A DNA stretch of 64,000 bases from Adiantum capillus-veneris (lineage: Eukaryota; Streptophyta; Polypodiopsida; Polypodiales; Pteridaceae): contig CM043951.1 of NCBI GenBank assembly GCA_014529385.2, forward strand, positions 112,762,469 to 112,826,468. The letters run 5' to 3'. Both the position numbers and the translations under genes were made by a program. The notes under the pieces were generated by a model that saw only the letters and a program-made list of their open reading frames with translations, had not been told where the DNA came from and did not search any database. Shown here one piece after another: positions 1-12,103 of this stretch. Positions within the stretch are counted from its first letter, which is position 1, and each line of letters starts with the position of its first letter.

Positions 1-1046
1 CAACTCTTAAAGAGAAGGTGAAGGGAAGGTTTCCTGCTACGTATGAGCTAGCAGTTGAAGTGGCCCGCCTTAAAGACAAGAAGTTGCACCTACAAGCCAG
101 GAATATCGATGGAGAGGAAGCCGTTAGGACCCCACCACCTCTAGCACCACCTACAACAGTCTCCCAGAGGATTCAACCACAAGAACCAATTGAAGATCAA
201 CAAGACCTGCTCAACCGAATCACCAATCAACTTGAGAATCTCTCAGTCCATTTGATACAACAAGGGCATGCACACAATCGCAACCAAGAGCAAGGGAGAG
301 GACAACGAAGGCAAAACCAAGAATACCACTGCTACAATTGTGGGGAGGATGGTCATGGCATGTACTACTGTCCACAACCACGGAGGCAGAATTTCAACAG
401 AGGAGCCAGACAAAACCAGGTTTCACCACCAAGAGCAAGACCACCACCACCAAGGGCACCACGACAAGCACCACCCGTGCAAATCTTACAACCACCACCA
501 CCACCACAACCTCTCATTCCACCCTTACCCCCACCACCAGTTGGCAATCAAACAGTAAACGTCATCAGTCTTGAAGGTAAGGGAAAGGAGAAAGTGGAGG
601 AGGATACGACCAAGGTTAAAGGAGTAGATTCTATTGGGGTAAAACGCGCTAGGCATGGTGAATCTTCCCAAAAAGAAGAAAAGATGAAGACTAAAGGGGA
701 ATCTAGAAAAAAGCCGTCCAAGTCATGACGTAAAATTGACATTGTAGATTTCTCTTTGGGTGAATGTTCTAAACCATATGATTTGGTTCAAGATGTTTCT
801 GTGCAGGGCCCAAAACTCACCTGGCCCCAGTTACTTCACCTAGCACCTAGGGTGAGGAGACAATGGACAAAGATGGTTAACACGAGGCGACCAAAGCCAA
901 AGATATCTGGGGCTATCTCCGGGAGGAATCTAGACGGCATACTACCAGTGATGGATGCTTACATAAAAGGGCAACACATCTCCGATATCTACATCGATGG
1001 TGGCGCACAAATATGCGTCATGAGTGAAAAAATGATGCACCGTTAG
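1..1046 (+). pseudogene. T1 gag C-terminus and start of aspartic protease
   Basis: One frame runs from the left edge. It holds a CCHC zinc knuckle (CYNCGEDGHGMYYC, about 331-372), which binds RNA in Gag, then a proline-rich linker. The protease active site follows as IDGGAQICVM near 990-1020; D-G-G is usual for Tat elements. TGA at 726-728 and TAG at 1044-1046 interrupt the frame, and a further TAA follows at 1050. The aligned T2 protein reads through at these points, so they are nonsense mutations and not domain ends. The gag N-terminus is off the window. Confidence 0.88.
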
Positions 1047-1055
1047 GGTTAAGAG

Positions 1056-3242
1056 GTGAGTCGGCTGGCACCATGCCGAGCCAAAATGGCAAATAATTTA
1101 AAAGTTCAATGTGTTGGTGTCATAAATGCAGTTAGGATAAAGGCATTCAACACCGAGGTAGATGTGGACATCTTTGTCATGCCACACAAAGGGGAGGGCT
1201 ATCCTATCATTCTAGGGAGGCCTTGGCTTATGGCTATGAGAGCTAAGCAGGACTGGGACACCGGCATAATCCAGATGAAGGATGCAAAAGGGAGGCCAAT
1301 ACTTTACGACATGAAGATAGGTCAACAACGCGACATGGATCTAGAAACCTCCGAGGATGAGTTTTCTAGTGGTGAATCTTCAACCGCTTCAGAGGAGGAG
1401 TCAACAGTGAGTGAAGAAAGTGACAGTAGCATTGAGGTGATGGGGATCATTCTCAAGGACCCTAAGAAGATGGAGCAACCTGATGCCTCATCATCAAGCC
1501 AAGGGGAGACACCAGGTATACAACCTCTGGTAGAAGCAAGTAAGCTACATCAAATGCTCTCTAGTGAGTTGTGTGGGAAGGAGCGTGAAGATTATATTTT
1601 GATGCTTAGTAATTTTACCACATTTCTCATTGATGAATATGATAAAATCACTGGCATCACAGTAGTTCAACATCACATTAAGCTCAAGGAGGGAAGTAAA
1701 CCTATAGTGCAGAAGCTCAGGCGGCTAGGAGTAATTCAACAAGACGCCCTACTCAAAGAGGTGAGGAAATTGCTAGAAGCCGGTTTTATCTATCCTGTTG
1801 AAGACTCAGAGTGGGTTTCTCCAGTGGTAGTCACACCAAAGAAGAATGGTAAGTGGAGGGTTTGTGTTGATTACAAGCCTCTTAATGCAGCCACAAAGAG
1901 GGACCATTTTCCTCTTCCTTTTCAAGACAAAATACTCAATGAGGTAGCAGGACATGAGCGCTACACGGTATGTGATGGCTACTCAGGCTACTTCCAAATT
2001 AGCATCGCTGAAGAAGATCAAAAGAAGACAACCTTCATCACACCATGGGGATGTTTTGCTTACAGAGTTATGCCTTTTGGTCTCACTAATGCTCCAGCCA
2101 CTTTTCAGCGATATGTGACATTTGTTTTTCAGCCATTCTTTGGAAAATCAATCCGTGTTTTTATTGATGACTTTTGCATCTATAGCTCTCGCTCTCTTCA
2201 TTTGGAGAAAGTTTATGAAGGTCTAGCTAGGCTACGAGCTTTGGGTGGCCAACTCAATGTGGAGAAATGCCACATTGGTGAAAGCAAGGTTACTCTTCTT
2301 GGCCATGTGATCTCGGCCAACGGCATTGAAGCTGACCCAAGCAAGGTTCAAGCCTTGGTGGCTTTGACCTCTCCCACCACAACAAAGCAATTGGTCTCTT
2401 TTCTTCAAAAGGTGAGGTATTTGAGTAGGTTCATTCACTTGCTCTCCCAAGTGGTTCTCCCTTTACAACAAGTTACCCATCAAGAGATCTTCACTTGGAG
2501 TGAAGAAAATGAACAACAATTCAATGAGGTAAAACAAATTCTAGCTTCACTTCCCACCATAGCACCTCCAAAGTGGGACGAGCCATTTTATGTAAACCCT
2601 AGTGTTGGCAATGACACACTTGGGGCTGTATTGATGCAAAAGGATCCTCAAACTTCTTTCATGCGTCCTATCTACTTCTCTAGTCGAATGATGACCCCAT
2701 CAGAAAAGGGATACACGGCAGTGGAGCACATGGTGCTTGCATTAATGTTTGCTACCACCAAATTTCGCTCTTATTTATTGTCTAGACCATTCATAATCTT
2801 AACAATGGAAGAAGTATTTCCTTATGTAATGCAGCACATGGATGTTTCTTCTAGGATTTCCAAATGGCTCACAAGGCTACAAGAGTTTGACTACACAATG
2901 CAAGTGGAGAACTCCACAAGGGCCAGTCTAGGAGGTATTCTCACTCATCGCCACTATGAAAAGAAGCTAAAGATAAAGCCAAATGATCAAGATATTACAC
3001 CTGTGCTGGAAGTCCCTAATGTAGAGGAGGCTCACTCTCTTTTCTTTGATGGAGCCTACAAGAGGAAAGTGGACAAAGCTGCAGCAGGCATTGTCATCTT
3101 CAACGAGCAAGGGGACAAGGTTTTCTCCATTGGGAATCTCTTGGATTCTCACTCTAACAATGAGGCAGAATATGCAAGCTTTAACTCTTGGGTTAGAGTG
3201 GTGTGTGACACAGGGCATTCAAAGGTTAAATGTATTTGGTGA
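1056..3242 (+). pseudogene. T1 pol: protease tail, reverse transcriptase, RNase H, start of second RNase H
   Basis: This 728-codon open stretch continues the gag frame. It shows the protease C-terminal block (YPIILGRPW), an acidic linker (about residues 100-135), and RT with KWRVCVDY, the fingers and palm segment, and the catalytic FIDDFCIYS (near 2158). The first RNase H (FYVNPSVGNDTLGAVL) has lost the usual first aspartate, as expected in Tat elements where it acts only as a connection domain. The second RNase H begins LFFDGAYKRK near 3040. A frameshift near 3180 ends the frame; the correct continuation is in another frame up to about 3370. Confidence 0.92.
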
Positions 3243-3545
3243 TGCCATGCTTTTAATAAAACAAATACAAGGAACTTGGGCTTGTAAAAATCATATCTTG
3301 CTAGGCCATTTGCGCAAAGTCAAGGAACTTTTAGGGAAATTTCAAGTTGTACAATTACATCATGTCCTTGAGCAGAAAATCAAGAAGCAGATGCTCTAGC
3401 TAGAGAGAAGTTGCAAGATGTTTCAGTGGTGGGTGCTATCAAGTTGAAGCTGCCTCTCTTCCAAGGTAGCGATGCTATGCCTGACATCATGAGTTTCTTG
3501 GACACAAGAGAGTGTCCTAAGGATCTTACTAAAGGCCAAAAGTAG
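3170..3545 (+). pseudogene. T1 second RNase H C-terminal part, frameshifted
   Basis: After the shift near 3180 the archaeal-type RNase H continues as GIQRLNVFGDAMLLIKQ, matching T2 GIQRLMVKGDALLIVKQ and including the late catalytic aspartate. A second shift near 3370 returns to the original frame (ENQEADALAREKLQ). The linker to integrase follows and is cut by TAG at 3543-3545. Confidence 0.8.
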
Positions 3546-4808
3546 TGTCTTGTGCGCAAGGCAACAAAATACCGCCTTATCAATGACGACCTCTACTGCA
3601 AGGGTAAGGATCAAATTCTTAGGCGTGTACCTCTCTCTAGAGAGATCACTGAAATCATTTCAAGTTGCCATGATGGTGTTTGCGGAGGACACTTTGCACT
3701 TGACATCACTAGTAGAAAGATTCTACAAGCCGGGTTTGTATGGCCTAGTCTACATAGGGATGTGCATCATTGGTGTAAAACATGCAAGGAATGTCAAAAG
3801 GAAGGGGATAGGAGGCTCACATATGAGCCACAGACTCCTATAATCTCATATGGACCATTTGAGAAATGGGGAATTGATGCTATTGGGCCTTTGCCAAGGA
3901 GCCAATCAGGTAAATTTTATATCATCATGGGTGTGGACTACATGACCAGGTGGGCTGAAGCAGTTGCCACCACCCGGATTATAGCTAAGGAAGTGGCTAA
4001 GTTCGTATTTGAAAACATTTGTTGCCATTTTGTCACTTCTCTTGAAATAATTTCTGATAGGGGACCAGGTTTTAGACGAGACCTTGTAGGAGAGCTAATG
4101 GAGAAGTTAGGTATCTCACGACGACACTCAACTCCCTACTACCCACAATGCAATGGTTTGGTGGAAAAGGTAAATGGTATGATCTGCAAGATCATCACTA
4201 AGCATGTAAACAATCACAAAAGTGATTGGGACAAGCATCTTATGGCTGCACTTTGGGCTTATCGCACTTCATTTCGCACATCCCTTGGGTTCACACCATA
4301 TCACTTGGTGTTTGGTAAGGAAGCCATTTTACCCATTGAAGTACAATTGGCTAGTCTCAGGGTGCTAGCTGGGCAGGTGGAACGTCCTAATGCTCATCTC
4401 CACAACCACATTTTTGATCTAGAGAGGCTTCAACTAGACAGAGAAGATGCTATCAACTATTATGCAGCACAGCCAGAGCAACGTCGACTTACCTTCAACA
4501 AGGGACTTAGGGCAAAAGGTCTCAAGAAAGGTATGTTGGTCCTACGGTATGATAACAGGTTTGACACTAGGAAGGATAAAAAGTTTTCACCCAGATGGGA
4601 GGGGCCATTTGTCATTAGAAAGCGCTACGCCAATGGCAGTTATCGATTGATGGATGCAGATAGTAGTCTCCACAAAACACGTGTCAATGGATGGAGGTTG
4701 AAGCAGTACTTTTTGAGATTTGATCAAACACCTATGATGGAAATCCCCGAGGAGGGAGACTCCTCCACCTCAATTGAAGAAGAATCAGGCACAACGCTAG
4801 AGGCATGA
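3546..4808 (+). pseudogene. T1 integrase (open frame in a broken polyprotein)
   Basis: About 420 codons stay open. The N-terminal HHCC zinc domain is present (GGHFALDITSRK through CKTCKEC). The DDE core has aspartates in WGIDAIGPLP and IISDRGPGF and the glutamate in NGLVEKVNG. The C-terminal domain (LVLRYDNRFDTRKDKKFSPR through SYRLMDADS) aligns with T2. No chromodomain follows, consistent with Tat. The stop is 14 bases before the purine tract. The protein would need upstream gag-pol translation, which is blocked, so this is a relic even though the domain itself looks intact. Confidence 0.9.
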
Positions 4809-4822
4809 ATACCTCTAGCCTT

Positions 4823-4836
4823 AGGGGGAGGGCTAA
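4823..4836 (+). other. T1 polypurine tract
   Basis: AGGGGGAGGGCTAA directly precedes the 3' LTR start TGAGGCATG. The same 14 bases stand before the T2 3' LTR (12076-12089, - strand). In LTR elements this tract primes plus-strand DNA synthesis. Confidence 0.9.
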
Positions 4837-5914
4837 TGAGGCATGCTTTTCCATGCATGGGAGCCCCCCCATATTTTTTTCTCTTTTACCAAAAGTATTT
4901 CCTATTATATAAGTTACTTTTGATTTTTTCTTCCCTTTTTCACTAACGTTTTAGCCTTTATTAAATAAATAATACTTATGCTAATCAATCACGATATAGC
5001 ATAATAAGTAAGCTTTCTTTGTTGATCTCTCTTTTGATCTTAAAAATATTAAATATATATATTCTAGTATTTTCTAATATTTTTTTTTCATGTATGTATA
5101 TTATTCCACTCTACCAAATATTTTATTCACTAGTTTTCATTTTCAAACCTCAACCCCACTTTCAAATTTCAATAATACCTCCATCTAGATGATTGCCAAT
5201 CTTTTCAACACTCTCGGTCATGTTTTCATACACATGAAGGAGCTTACACTTGAAGGCAAGAGAGAAGTCCACTCAAAGGGGACCACCAAAAGACTTTTGC
5301 AGCCACAAATAATACATTATTTGGCTGAATTTTTGAAGTAAAGAAGAACCCCGAGTCTGAAGGAGCGTTCAACATGAAAGATGTAGCTCGTGATCTCAAC
5401 TTTTAGCTCAATTTTTTTCAGAATTTTTGGAGTTATGAACAGGGAGGTATGATTTTTGTAGTGGACCCCATTTTTCTCGTGTAATGGTGACACAGGCCAT
5501 CCCCACTTTTCTTCCTTCTAGAATGGCTATGGTTCTACAAGTCTTCAAGCATGATTACAAGAGACAAGGCTCTTTTAATGAGGTCTTGGGTAGTCTAGAG
5601 TAATTCTATCACCATTTTTTGGAAGATCCATCCTCATCAACAAATATCCACCTTCGACAACCTCTCTTATAATTTTCTTACCTCTCTCTTCTCTCCCTAA
5701 TAAGCTTATGTCTATCCAAAGCTAGACTATTGTAAATATTTCCTATCCTCTACATCCTACCTACATTCTCTCTTTTTCTCTCTCTATTGACTCTGGTATT
5801 TTAAATAATGAGGAGACAAGATGGGAGCCACAGTCACATGCACCCCATTTTCCTAGTCACCAAAGTGGGACACTCACCTCAAATAGAAATATTGCTAAAT
5901 CCTTCCCTCCTTCC

Positions 5915-5924
5915 CTATATAAGG
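5915..5924 (+). promoter_or_regulatory. TATA box of T1 LTR
   Basis: CTATATAAGG lies about 1.08 kb into the LTR and is followed by a G/C-richer transcribed-like leader with (AC)n. The position fits the U3/R boundary. This is by inspection only. Confidence 0.6.
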
Positions 5925-6647
5925 AGGCCATGAGAGCTCACTTAGGGGGGGAACACACACACACACACACACACCTATCCATACACACTCTTGTGCTACA
6001 TGCTTGTAGCATGAACCCTAATCACATAATCACAACACCATCATCATCACCATCACCATGCACAAAAGATGAGCACCACACCTCCACACCACTTGTAATT
6101 AAGGGTTGAAGGCACAATTTCAAGAAGAAGAAGGGTGGACACACTCATGATATTCCTCGCCATCAACTCCCATCTCTCCATTATGCCTCTTACGATCTTG
6201 TTCCCTTCTCATTTTCCGGCCATACGCTGCCTATTGTATTCATCTTTTGAAAGCAATCAACACACTCCATCTTGGTGCCATACTTTGTGTCGCTTTGGAT
6301 ACATCTCATTGTGAGTATGGTATATTCTTGTTCCTTGCCATTTTTGTTTCGGCTTATGTTAAGGTGTGCGGATTCGCCACCACACACACACACTCTCTCT
6401 CCCTCTCATATTCCTATCATCTTGCTACTTCCATCTTAAGGTGTGCGGATTCGCCACCTTCTGTATGAGAAGTGAGCATACATGCATGTATCCCTGACCT
6501 CGTTATCTTCCTTACTACATGCACGCGTAGCGAGCCCATTCTCACTCACTCACCACTCCTCTCACCTTATTCTCCGACCACCCCATTCCACATTTGGGCG
6601 TGGATCTCGAAATTGTTTTCCATGGCATGCTTCATTGTGTATATGTA

Positions 6648-6684
6648 TGCGTCCTAGCCGCATATCTTGCTAGGTGGTGCCCCT
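6648..6684 (+). promoter_or_regulatory. Conserved U5 stem-loop, T1 copy
   Basis: CCTAGC (6653-6658) pairs with GCTAGG (6669-6674) around a 10-base loop. Flanks TGCGT and TGGTGCCCC are identical to those of the T2 LTR copy, whose stem differs but still pairs (CCTAGTT with AACTAGG). It sits about 90 bases before the LTR end, in U5. Confidence 0.6.
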
Positions 6685-6768
6685 ATTGTGTATCCCCCAT
6701 GATGAGGCCATTGTGCATAGTCTTGGTGTAGAGTCCACCGGGTCTATTTTTTTCACTTCCGCCTCTCA

Positions 6769-7888
6769 CTAGTTTAGCATAATACTTTTGATGGCCCGTA
6801 GTATTTTTGCCTGTCGTTTGCCTTAATCGAGCCTTAGGAAACTTGAGTAAGACCCAATCATTCTCTTTTAACATTAAGGCTCTTCTGTGCTTATCAGCAG
6901 CAGCTTTTTGCCTTTGTTGAGAGATGGATATAGCCTCCCTAATCTTTTTAAAAGATTCTTGTACGTCACGGCTATACTCATCAGCGGCGAAGATCTTCCC
7001 ATGTACTTTGAGTAGTAAGGGACTTTTAGGTCTCCCCTCAATGATCTCGAAAGGTGCTTTTTCCGTAGAAGTATATACAGTATTATTGTAGGAATACTCT
7101 ACAAGAGGTAAGTACTTTTCCCATTGTGAGTGTTGATCTACTTTGGTAACATAAGTCTTGAGTAGATCGAGTATCGTAAGATTGGCTATCTCACTTTGGC
7201 CATCCGTTTGTGGGTGATAGGCCGAAGAGAAATTCAATCTTGTTCCTAGATTTTCAAAGAGACCTTTCCAAAAATTACTGGTCATTCTAGGATCTCTATC
7301 TGACACGATGGATGTGGGTAATCCATGGTGCTTGAAAATCTGAGATATGAAGAGAGTTGCCATTTGATGTGCCTTAATAGTCTTTTTGACAGGAATAAAA
7401 TGTGCTTGCTTGCTAAACATGTCGACTATTGTCCATATTCCTGTATTCCCATGGATAGACTTGGGTAATCCAAAGATGAAATCCATGGATATACTCTCCC
7501 ATGGTGAATTTGGAATAGGCAATGGCTGGAGTAATCCATGTTGCTTCCCTCTATCATACTTGGTCTTTTGGCATACTACACATTTTGATACATACTCTTG
7601 TATTTCCACTTTCATGGTAGACCAATAGAAGTACGTCTCTACTCCTCGGACAGTAGGTTGAATACCTCTATGCCCCGCATATGGAGGAGCATGGGATTCA
7701 TACATAAATTTCTCATGAAGAGAATGGGTAACACATAGCCTATTGTCATGGAGAAGATAACCATCCTGCAAGGTGAATGGTTCCTCTTTCTTCCCCAAAG
7801 CAAGGGCTGACAGTATGTCTCTAAAGTGAGGGTCAGTAGCATACTCATCTATCATAGAGGATAGATCATTGTGAGTAGCTATAGACAC
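6769..7888 (-). pseudogene. A2 integrase, cut by T1 insertion
   Basis: Reading leftwards, the HHCC domain (HAPPYAGHRG to CVVCQ) and a complete DDE core are present: aspartates in SMDFIFGLP and SIVSDRDPRM, glutamate in DGQSEIANLT. The frame continues to HQKYYAKL and is then interrupted at 6768/6769 by the T1 LTR. In the related B2 the protein continues with the GPF and C-terminal segments. A TGA at 7904-7906, where B2 has an arginine codon, separates it from RNase H. Confidence 0.9.
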
Positions 7889-7903
7889 CGCATTAACTTT
7901 TGG

Positions 7904-9415
7904 TCATCGTGAAAGTTCATCGGCAACTTGATTGTGATTACCAGCTATGTGAGCAATATGGAAATTAAATTGCGAAAGAAAATTTGCCCAACTCATTTGT
8001 TTGTCGGAAAGCTTGGTCTGCGTCATGAAATACTTGAGACTTTGGTGGTCGGTTCGTAGGATAAATGGAGTCCCCAATAGGTAGTGCTTCCATGTGTCTA
8101 GGGCATGTAGAACAGCTAAAAGCTCTTTCTCATAAATGCCCAAGACTCGTTCATCACCATTGAGCCTTCGGCTCTCATATGCTATGGCATGCCCTTCTTG
8201 AAGCAAAACCGCTCCACGGCAATCACCACAAGCATCACATTGGGCCTCAAATGGCTTTGAGAGATCCGGAAGCACGAGGACTGGTTGGGAAGTAAGCTTC
8301 TCTTTGAGTTTTTCAAAAGCATTTTGCTCCTTAGCAGTCCATACAAACTTAACGTTCTTCTTAGTTAAGTCGTGTAGTGGTCCTGCTACTTGAAAGAATT
8401 TTGCTATGAAGCGTCTATAGTATGCACACATACCAATAAACCTTCTTAGCTCATGTAGATTTCTTGGGTTAGGCCATGCTTTTATTACCTCCAACTTTGA
8501 CGGATCCATTTGGATACCATCCTTAGAGATAATATGACCTAGGTATTGAATCTCTTGAAGGAAGAATTCGCTTTTCTTTTGGTTGAGATAAAGCTTGTTC
8601 TCCCTCAATGCTTGAAAAATCACTTGGAGATGTTGCTTATGTTCCTCCAAATATTTGGAGTAGATGATGATATCATCAAAGAACACTCCAGTGAATTTAC
8701 GATATGGTCTAAAAATTTTCTCCATCAAACGATTGAACGTAGCTAGTGCATTAGTCAAGCCAAAAGGCATGACTAGATATTCATAAAGACCAAACGTTGT
8801 GCAAAATGCGGTCTTTAAGATATCTTCATCCACTATCCTTATTTGATGATAGCCACTCTTAAGGTCAATCCTACTGAAGTAGGTAGAGCCTTGTAGCTTA
8901 TCAAACAGATCTTCTACCCGAGGTATGGGAAATCTGTTTTTGATAGTGATATGGTTTAGTGCTCAATAGTCCACACACATACGGTATGTACCATCTTTCT
9001 TTTGCACTAAAAGGACTGCAGAACAAAAGGGAGAGGAACTAGGCCTCACCATCCCTTTGTCTACCAGCTCTTGTACTTGCCTCATGATCTCCTCTTGTTG
9101 AGCTTGTGAGACTCGATAAGGAGGCTTGTTAGGTGGTGAGATTCCAGGAAGGAGCTCAATGTGATGGTCATCGTCCCCTCGTTTTGGAGGTAAGTCCATA
9201 GGGATATCATCGATGAACACATCTTGGAATCCTTTTAGAAAATTAGAGAAGTCTAACTCTTCTTGATTCCTATCATTTACATTTGATGAAACATTAGTAT
9301 CTTTTAGAGACTCTTTGACAAAAATCATATATGCAGAAACTGAGCTCTTCATTGACTTATCAAAAGCAAGAGGATTTACAAGTGGAATAGTGCGACCACG
9401 CTCACTAGCATCTAT
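7904..9415 (-). pseudogene. A2 reverse transcriptase and RNase H
   Basis: RT begins at the T2 insertion point (DASERGRTIP) and runs through FLKGFQDVF, VLLVQKKDGTYRMCVDY and the catalytic FFDDIIIYS to RNase H (PFEAQCDACGDCRGAVLLQ, then DELSR). All lies in one frame with a TGA at 8963-8965, just after MCVDY, where relatives have arginine. The same TGA is present in the duplicate at 18397-18399, so the duplicate was copied from this very locus. The part 8284-9415 is the segment that occurs twice. Confidence 0.92.
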
Positions 9416-9550
9416 TGAGGCGGTCCGGGGCCGGCAACAAGAAGAGTGGCCTCTAGACACCCTTCAAGGCTCCCGTGCTGCTCAATGGGGCTGGGGCACA
9501 ACACAACACAAACCAAAACAACAAACCCACAGCCAAATCCCAACTACACA

Positions 9551-9587
9551 AGGGGCACCACCTAGTTTAAGAGCGAACTAGGACGCA
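9551..9587 (-). promoter_or_regulatory. Conserved U5 stem-loop, T2 3' LTR copy
   Basis: In the sense strand CCTAGTT pairs with AACTAGG (9576-9582 and 9561-9567 on the plus numbering), flanked by TGCGT and TGGTGCCCC as in T1. Two stem positions differ from T1 with pairing kept. Confidence 0.6.
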
Positions 9588-9674
9588 AAAGAGGAGAATC
9601 GTTAGAGCAACCCACAAACAAGCAAGGAATTTACACTAACCCTAACACCAATAGAATACTCTCACACCCTAAAA

Positions 9675-9677
<3 letters not shown>

Positions 9678-9707
<30 letters not shown>
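9678..9707. repeat. (GA)15 microsatellite in T2 3' LTR
   Basis: An uninterrupted GA tract of 30 bases. The same site in the 5' LTR has 72 bases. Confidence 0.95.
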
Positions 9708-9710
<3 letters not shown>

Positions 9711-10363
9711 TGCTCGGGCTGCTTTGAAACGTATCGGCAATGATCAAGGAAACACAACTATATATTTAAGAAAGAGAGAGAAAGGGGGAGGGGGTGCTTG
9801 TTGCATTAATACCTTCTTACAAATCTGTCATGACAAATCAAAGTGAGATTAGTATTTGTTCAACATAGCTTGCGTAAATTTCATCACAACACATCACAAG
9901 AAAAGCCACCCCAATCACTGTCTTAAGGCCAGAGGAGTCCTCTCCACCCTGTCGCCCTCTTACAGTATGTGGGATTTATGGCTAGATTGATGACAACACC
10001 AGAGACAAGCTATCAAGAACTTAACAAAAAAAAACCAAGACACTTACGCATCATTGTTGTCCATTACTTCACGTTGGAAGGGAGACAAAGTATCCAAGCT
10101 TAGTCCAAATCCACCCTCTTTGATTCAGCGAATGTTGGGCTTACACTAGTAGGAGAAATGATAGATTTCCTACTCTCACTTGAATGATCACTCTCTCTCT
10201 TACAATGGCATAGAGTTCCCTTGCTAATCCCCTATTACAACACATGCACATGCATAAGACAATGAGCTTCCACTCAAGAGCTCCTTCTAAAGAGGTTGAG
10301 CTTGGCTTCTCAAGCTATAGCATAGTGCTCTTGCTTATGGCTCCCCCTTTGTGCTAGCTACAC

Positions 10364-10375
10364 CCTCCTTTTATA
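10364..10375 (-). promoter_or_regulatory. TATA box in T2 3' LTR
   Basis: The sense strand reads TATAAAAGGAGGG about 1.7 kb into the LTR, consistent with the U3/R boundary. It is identical in the 5' LTR. Confidence 0.6.
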
Positions 10376-12075
10376 GCAATTTTGAAGGCTAGGGTTACTC
10401 CTCTAACCATGGTTGGGTTAGATTTTCAGCAATTTATCTAATTTCTTTTGCTTGGAATTATCAAGAAGTTGGTGAGGAAAGAGAGAGGAGAGAAATGGAG
10501 GTGATAGGACTTTTCATAGTGGGTTAGTGTTAGTAGTGTTAGTATTAATTTACAAATGGAATTGGATATTTACAATGGGAGTATCCATGTAGGATACAAA
10601 TAAGGAAGAAAAAAACTCTTAAGAGGTAAGAAAAGGTGGCTTTCTTACAAGGTTGATGCTCCAAGTGTCTTGAGTAGGGCCGATTTTGACGCCTGTTGAC
10701 GGTCCACTAGCTTTGACGGTACATTTTTTCTCCACTCTTGACCTTCCTTGAGAGACAAGATAATTGAAGCTGAGTAATCAACCACCATGATGCTGTCTTT
10801 TAAGAGAAGAGGCTGAATTTTGTGGTTTTTTTGATAGATATGGGTAAATTGGAGAAGGAAAAATGAGACTAGGTGGTCAATTTTGGAATGGAATTGTGTG
10901 TGGGAGGTATGAGTTCACCATGGTTTCTCTTATTCTTCAAGGTTGAGGAGAAGGTGAGTAGTGTGCAGAGAGGAGTGGTGAGAGAGATGGGGATGATGAG
11001 TGGAGAAGTGAGTGTGAAAGAGGAAAATGATAAAGTGGAAGAGAGAGTGTGGCTGCATAGCATGGGAAAGCTGGGGTCCACTAAAAAAATCATAGCTCAC
11101 AGCTCGTAGCTCAAAAAAATATGAAAAACTTTGAGGCAAAAGTTCAGCCCACGAGTTACAACTTTTGTTTGTATCACCTTTTCAAATTCGGAGAGCAAGT
11201 GAACTTTAAAAATTCAGCAAAACCGACCGTTGTTTTCCACTGCAAGGTCCTTGTGGGGTCCTTCTTTGGATGATTCTTTTGAATACCTCCAAGAGTGAGC
11301 CCTCCATAGTGCATGTATGCATGCCACCTACCCTTGGCCTTATTTGGTAGGTCTATAATTGAAGATATTGTTGAGATTAGGATATAAGTGAATAGTACAA
11401 CTAAGAAAATCAAATATTGAGGGGTCTAAAAAATATGTACATGTCAAATATAAATAATATAAGTGGAAAAAATATAAAGGGGTCAAAATAAATCTCTCTC
11501 ATTATGAGGCTACCATAAAAAGATAAATATTTTTGGTGTTCTAATTTTTTAGAAAAAAACAAAATAGATGTAGGAAGGGAAAAATCAAAATAGTGAAAAA
11601 ATATACACATAAATAAAACTAGTTTTTTTGGATTTTTGTTGGGGTGGAGTTACACCAAATATAAGAGAAGCTTACATGAAAATATTTCTATATGGAATAA
11701 AGAGTATGAAAAATGGTAAGAAAAAATTGTGGTAATGGTGAGGCAATGTACAGAGCATAAGTAACACACACCTTGGTAGAAATATTTAAATAAATACCAA
11801 AATAATTATGAAAAAATCTTTTATTTAGGCCCTATATATAAAGAAATATTTACATACGCATGGGCCATAATATACTTTTTTTTTTTTTTTTTTTGGCTCA
11901 ACTAGCCCACTGACTAGCTAATTGAGGGTTTTTTAAGAAGATATGGGAAAAGTCCCGTGACTCACGCACGCCTATGTACAGTGAAATGGTTGGGATAGCC
12001 ACAGTGTTTGGGTGATTTTGGTAGGGTGAGGTAACTCACTGTGGTAATTACAAAGAGCCGAAAAAACGGCTATCA

Positions 12076-12089
12076 TTAGCCCTCCCCCT
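12076..12089 (-). other. T2 polypurine tract
   Basis: In the sense strand AGGGGGAGGGCTAA abuts the 3' LTR start TGATAGCC and is identical to the T1 tract. It lies 14 bases after the pol stop. Confidence 0.9.
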
Positions 12090-12103
12090 GGATGATGGTA
12101 TAT

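Larger units (their letters stand above)
1..6768 (+). mobile_element. T1: Tat-lineage Ty3/gypsy retrotransposon, 5' part outside window
   Basis: Domains in order on the + strand are gag zinc knuckle, protease, RT, degenerate RNase H, a second archaeal-type RNase H, integrase, purine tract and 3' LTR. The second RNase H (start LFFDGAYKRK, then SNNEAEY) marks the Tat lineage. T1 is homologous along its whole length to T2 at 9416-21566 but older: it carries four or more nonsense codons and two frameshifts. Its 3' LTR ends inside the integrase of A2, so T1 inserted into A2 in opposite orientation. The 5' LTR, leader and target-site duplication partner lie left of the window. Confidence 0.93.
4837..6768 (+). 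repeat. T1 3' LTR (1932 bp)
   Basis: The LTR begins TGAGGCATG right after the purine tract and ends CCGCCTCTCA. Both ends resemble the T2 LTR (TGATAGCC to CCGCCTCA), although most of the interior is unalignable by eye. Directly right of 6768 the sequence becomes A2 integrase on the - strand, which fixes the boundary. A 21-bp direct repeat containing GTGTGCGGATTCGCC occurs at 6361 and 6438. The only coding potential is short spurious frames. Confidence 0.85.
9416..12075 (-). repeat. T2 3' LTR (2660 bp)
   Basis: On the - strand it starts TGATAGCC at 12075, directly after the purine tract, and ends CCGCCTCA at 9416. It matches 18850-21566 along its full length. By my line-by-line count, 6 differences fall in 9416-10800 and 19 in 10801-12075. 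The copies also differ in a GA tract and a T-rich tract near 11875-11900. Confidence 0.92.

Noticed and set aside
9315..11610. Small frames duplicated at 18749-21086
   Set aside because: Their duplication only reflects the two T2 LTRs; none has a domain or sensible context.
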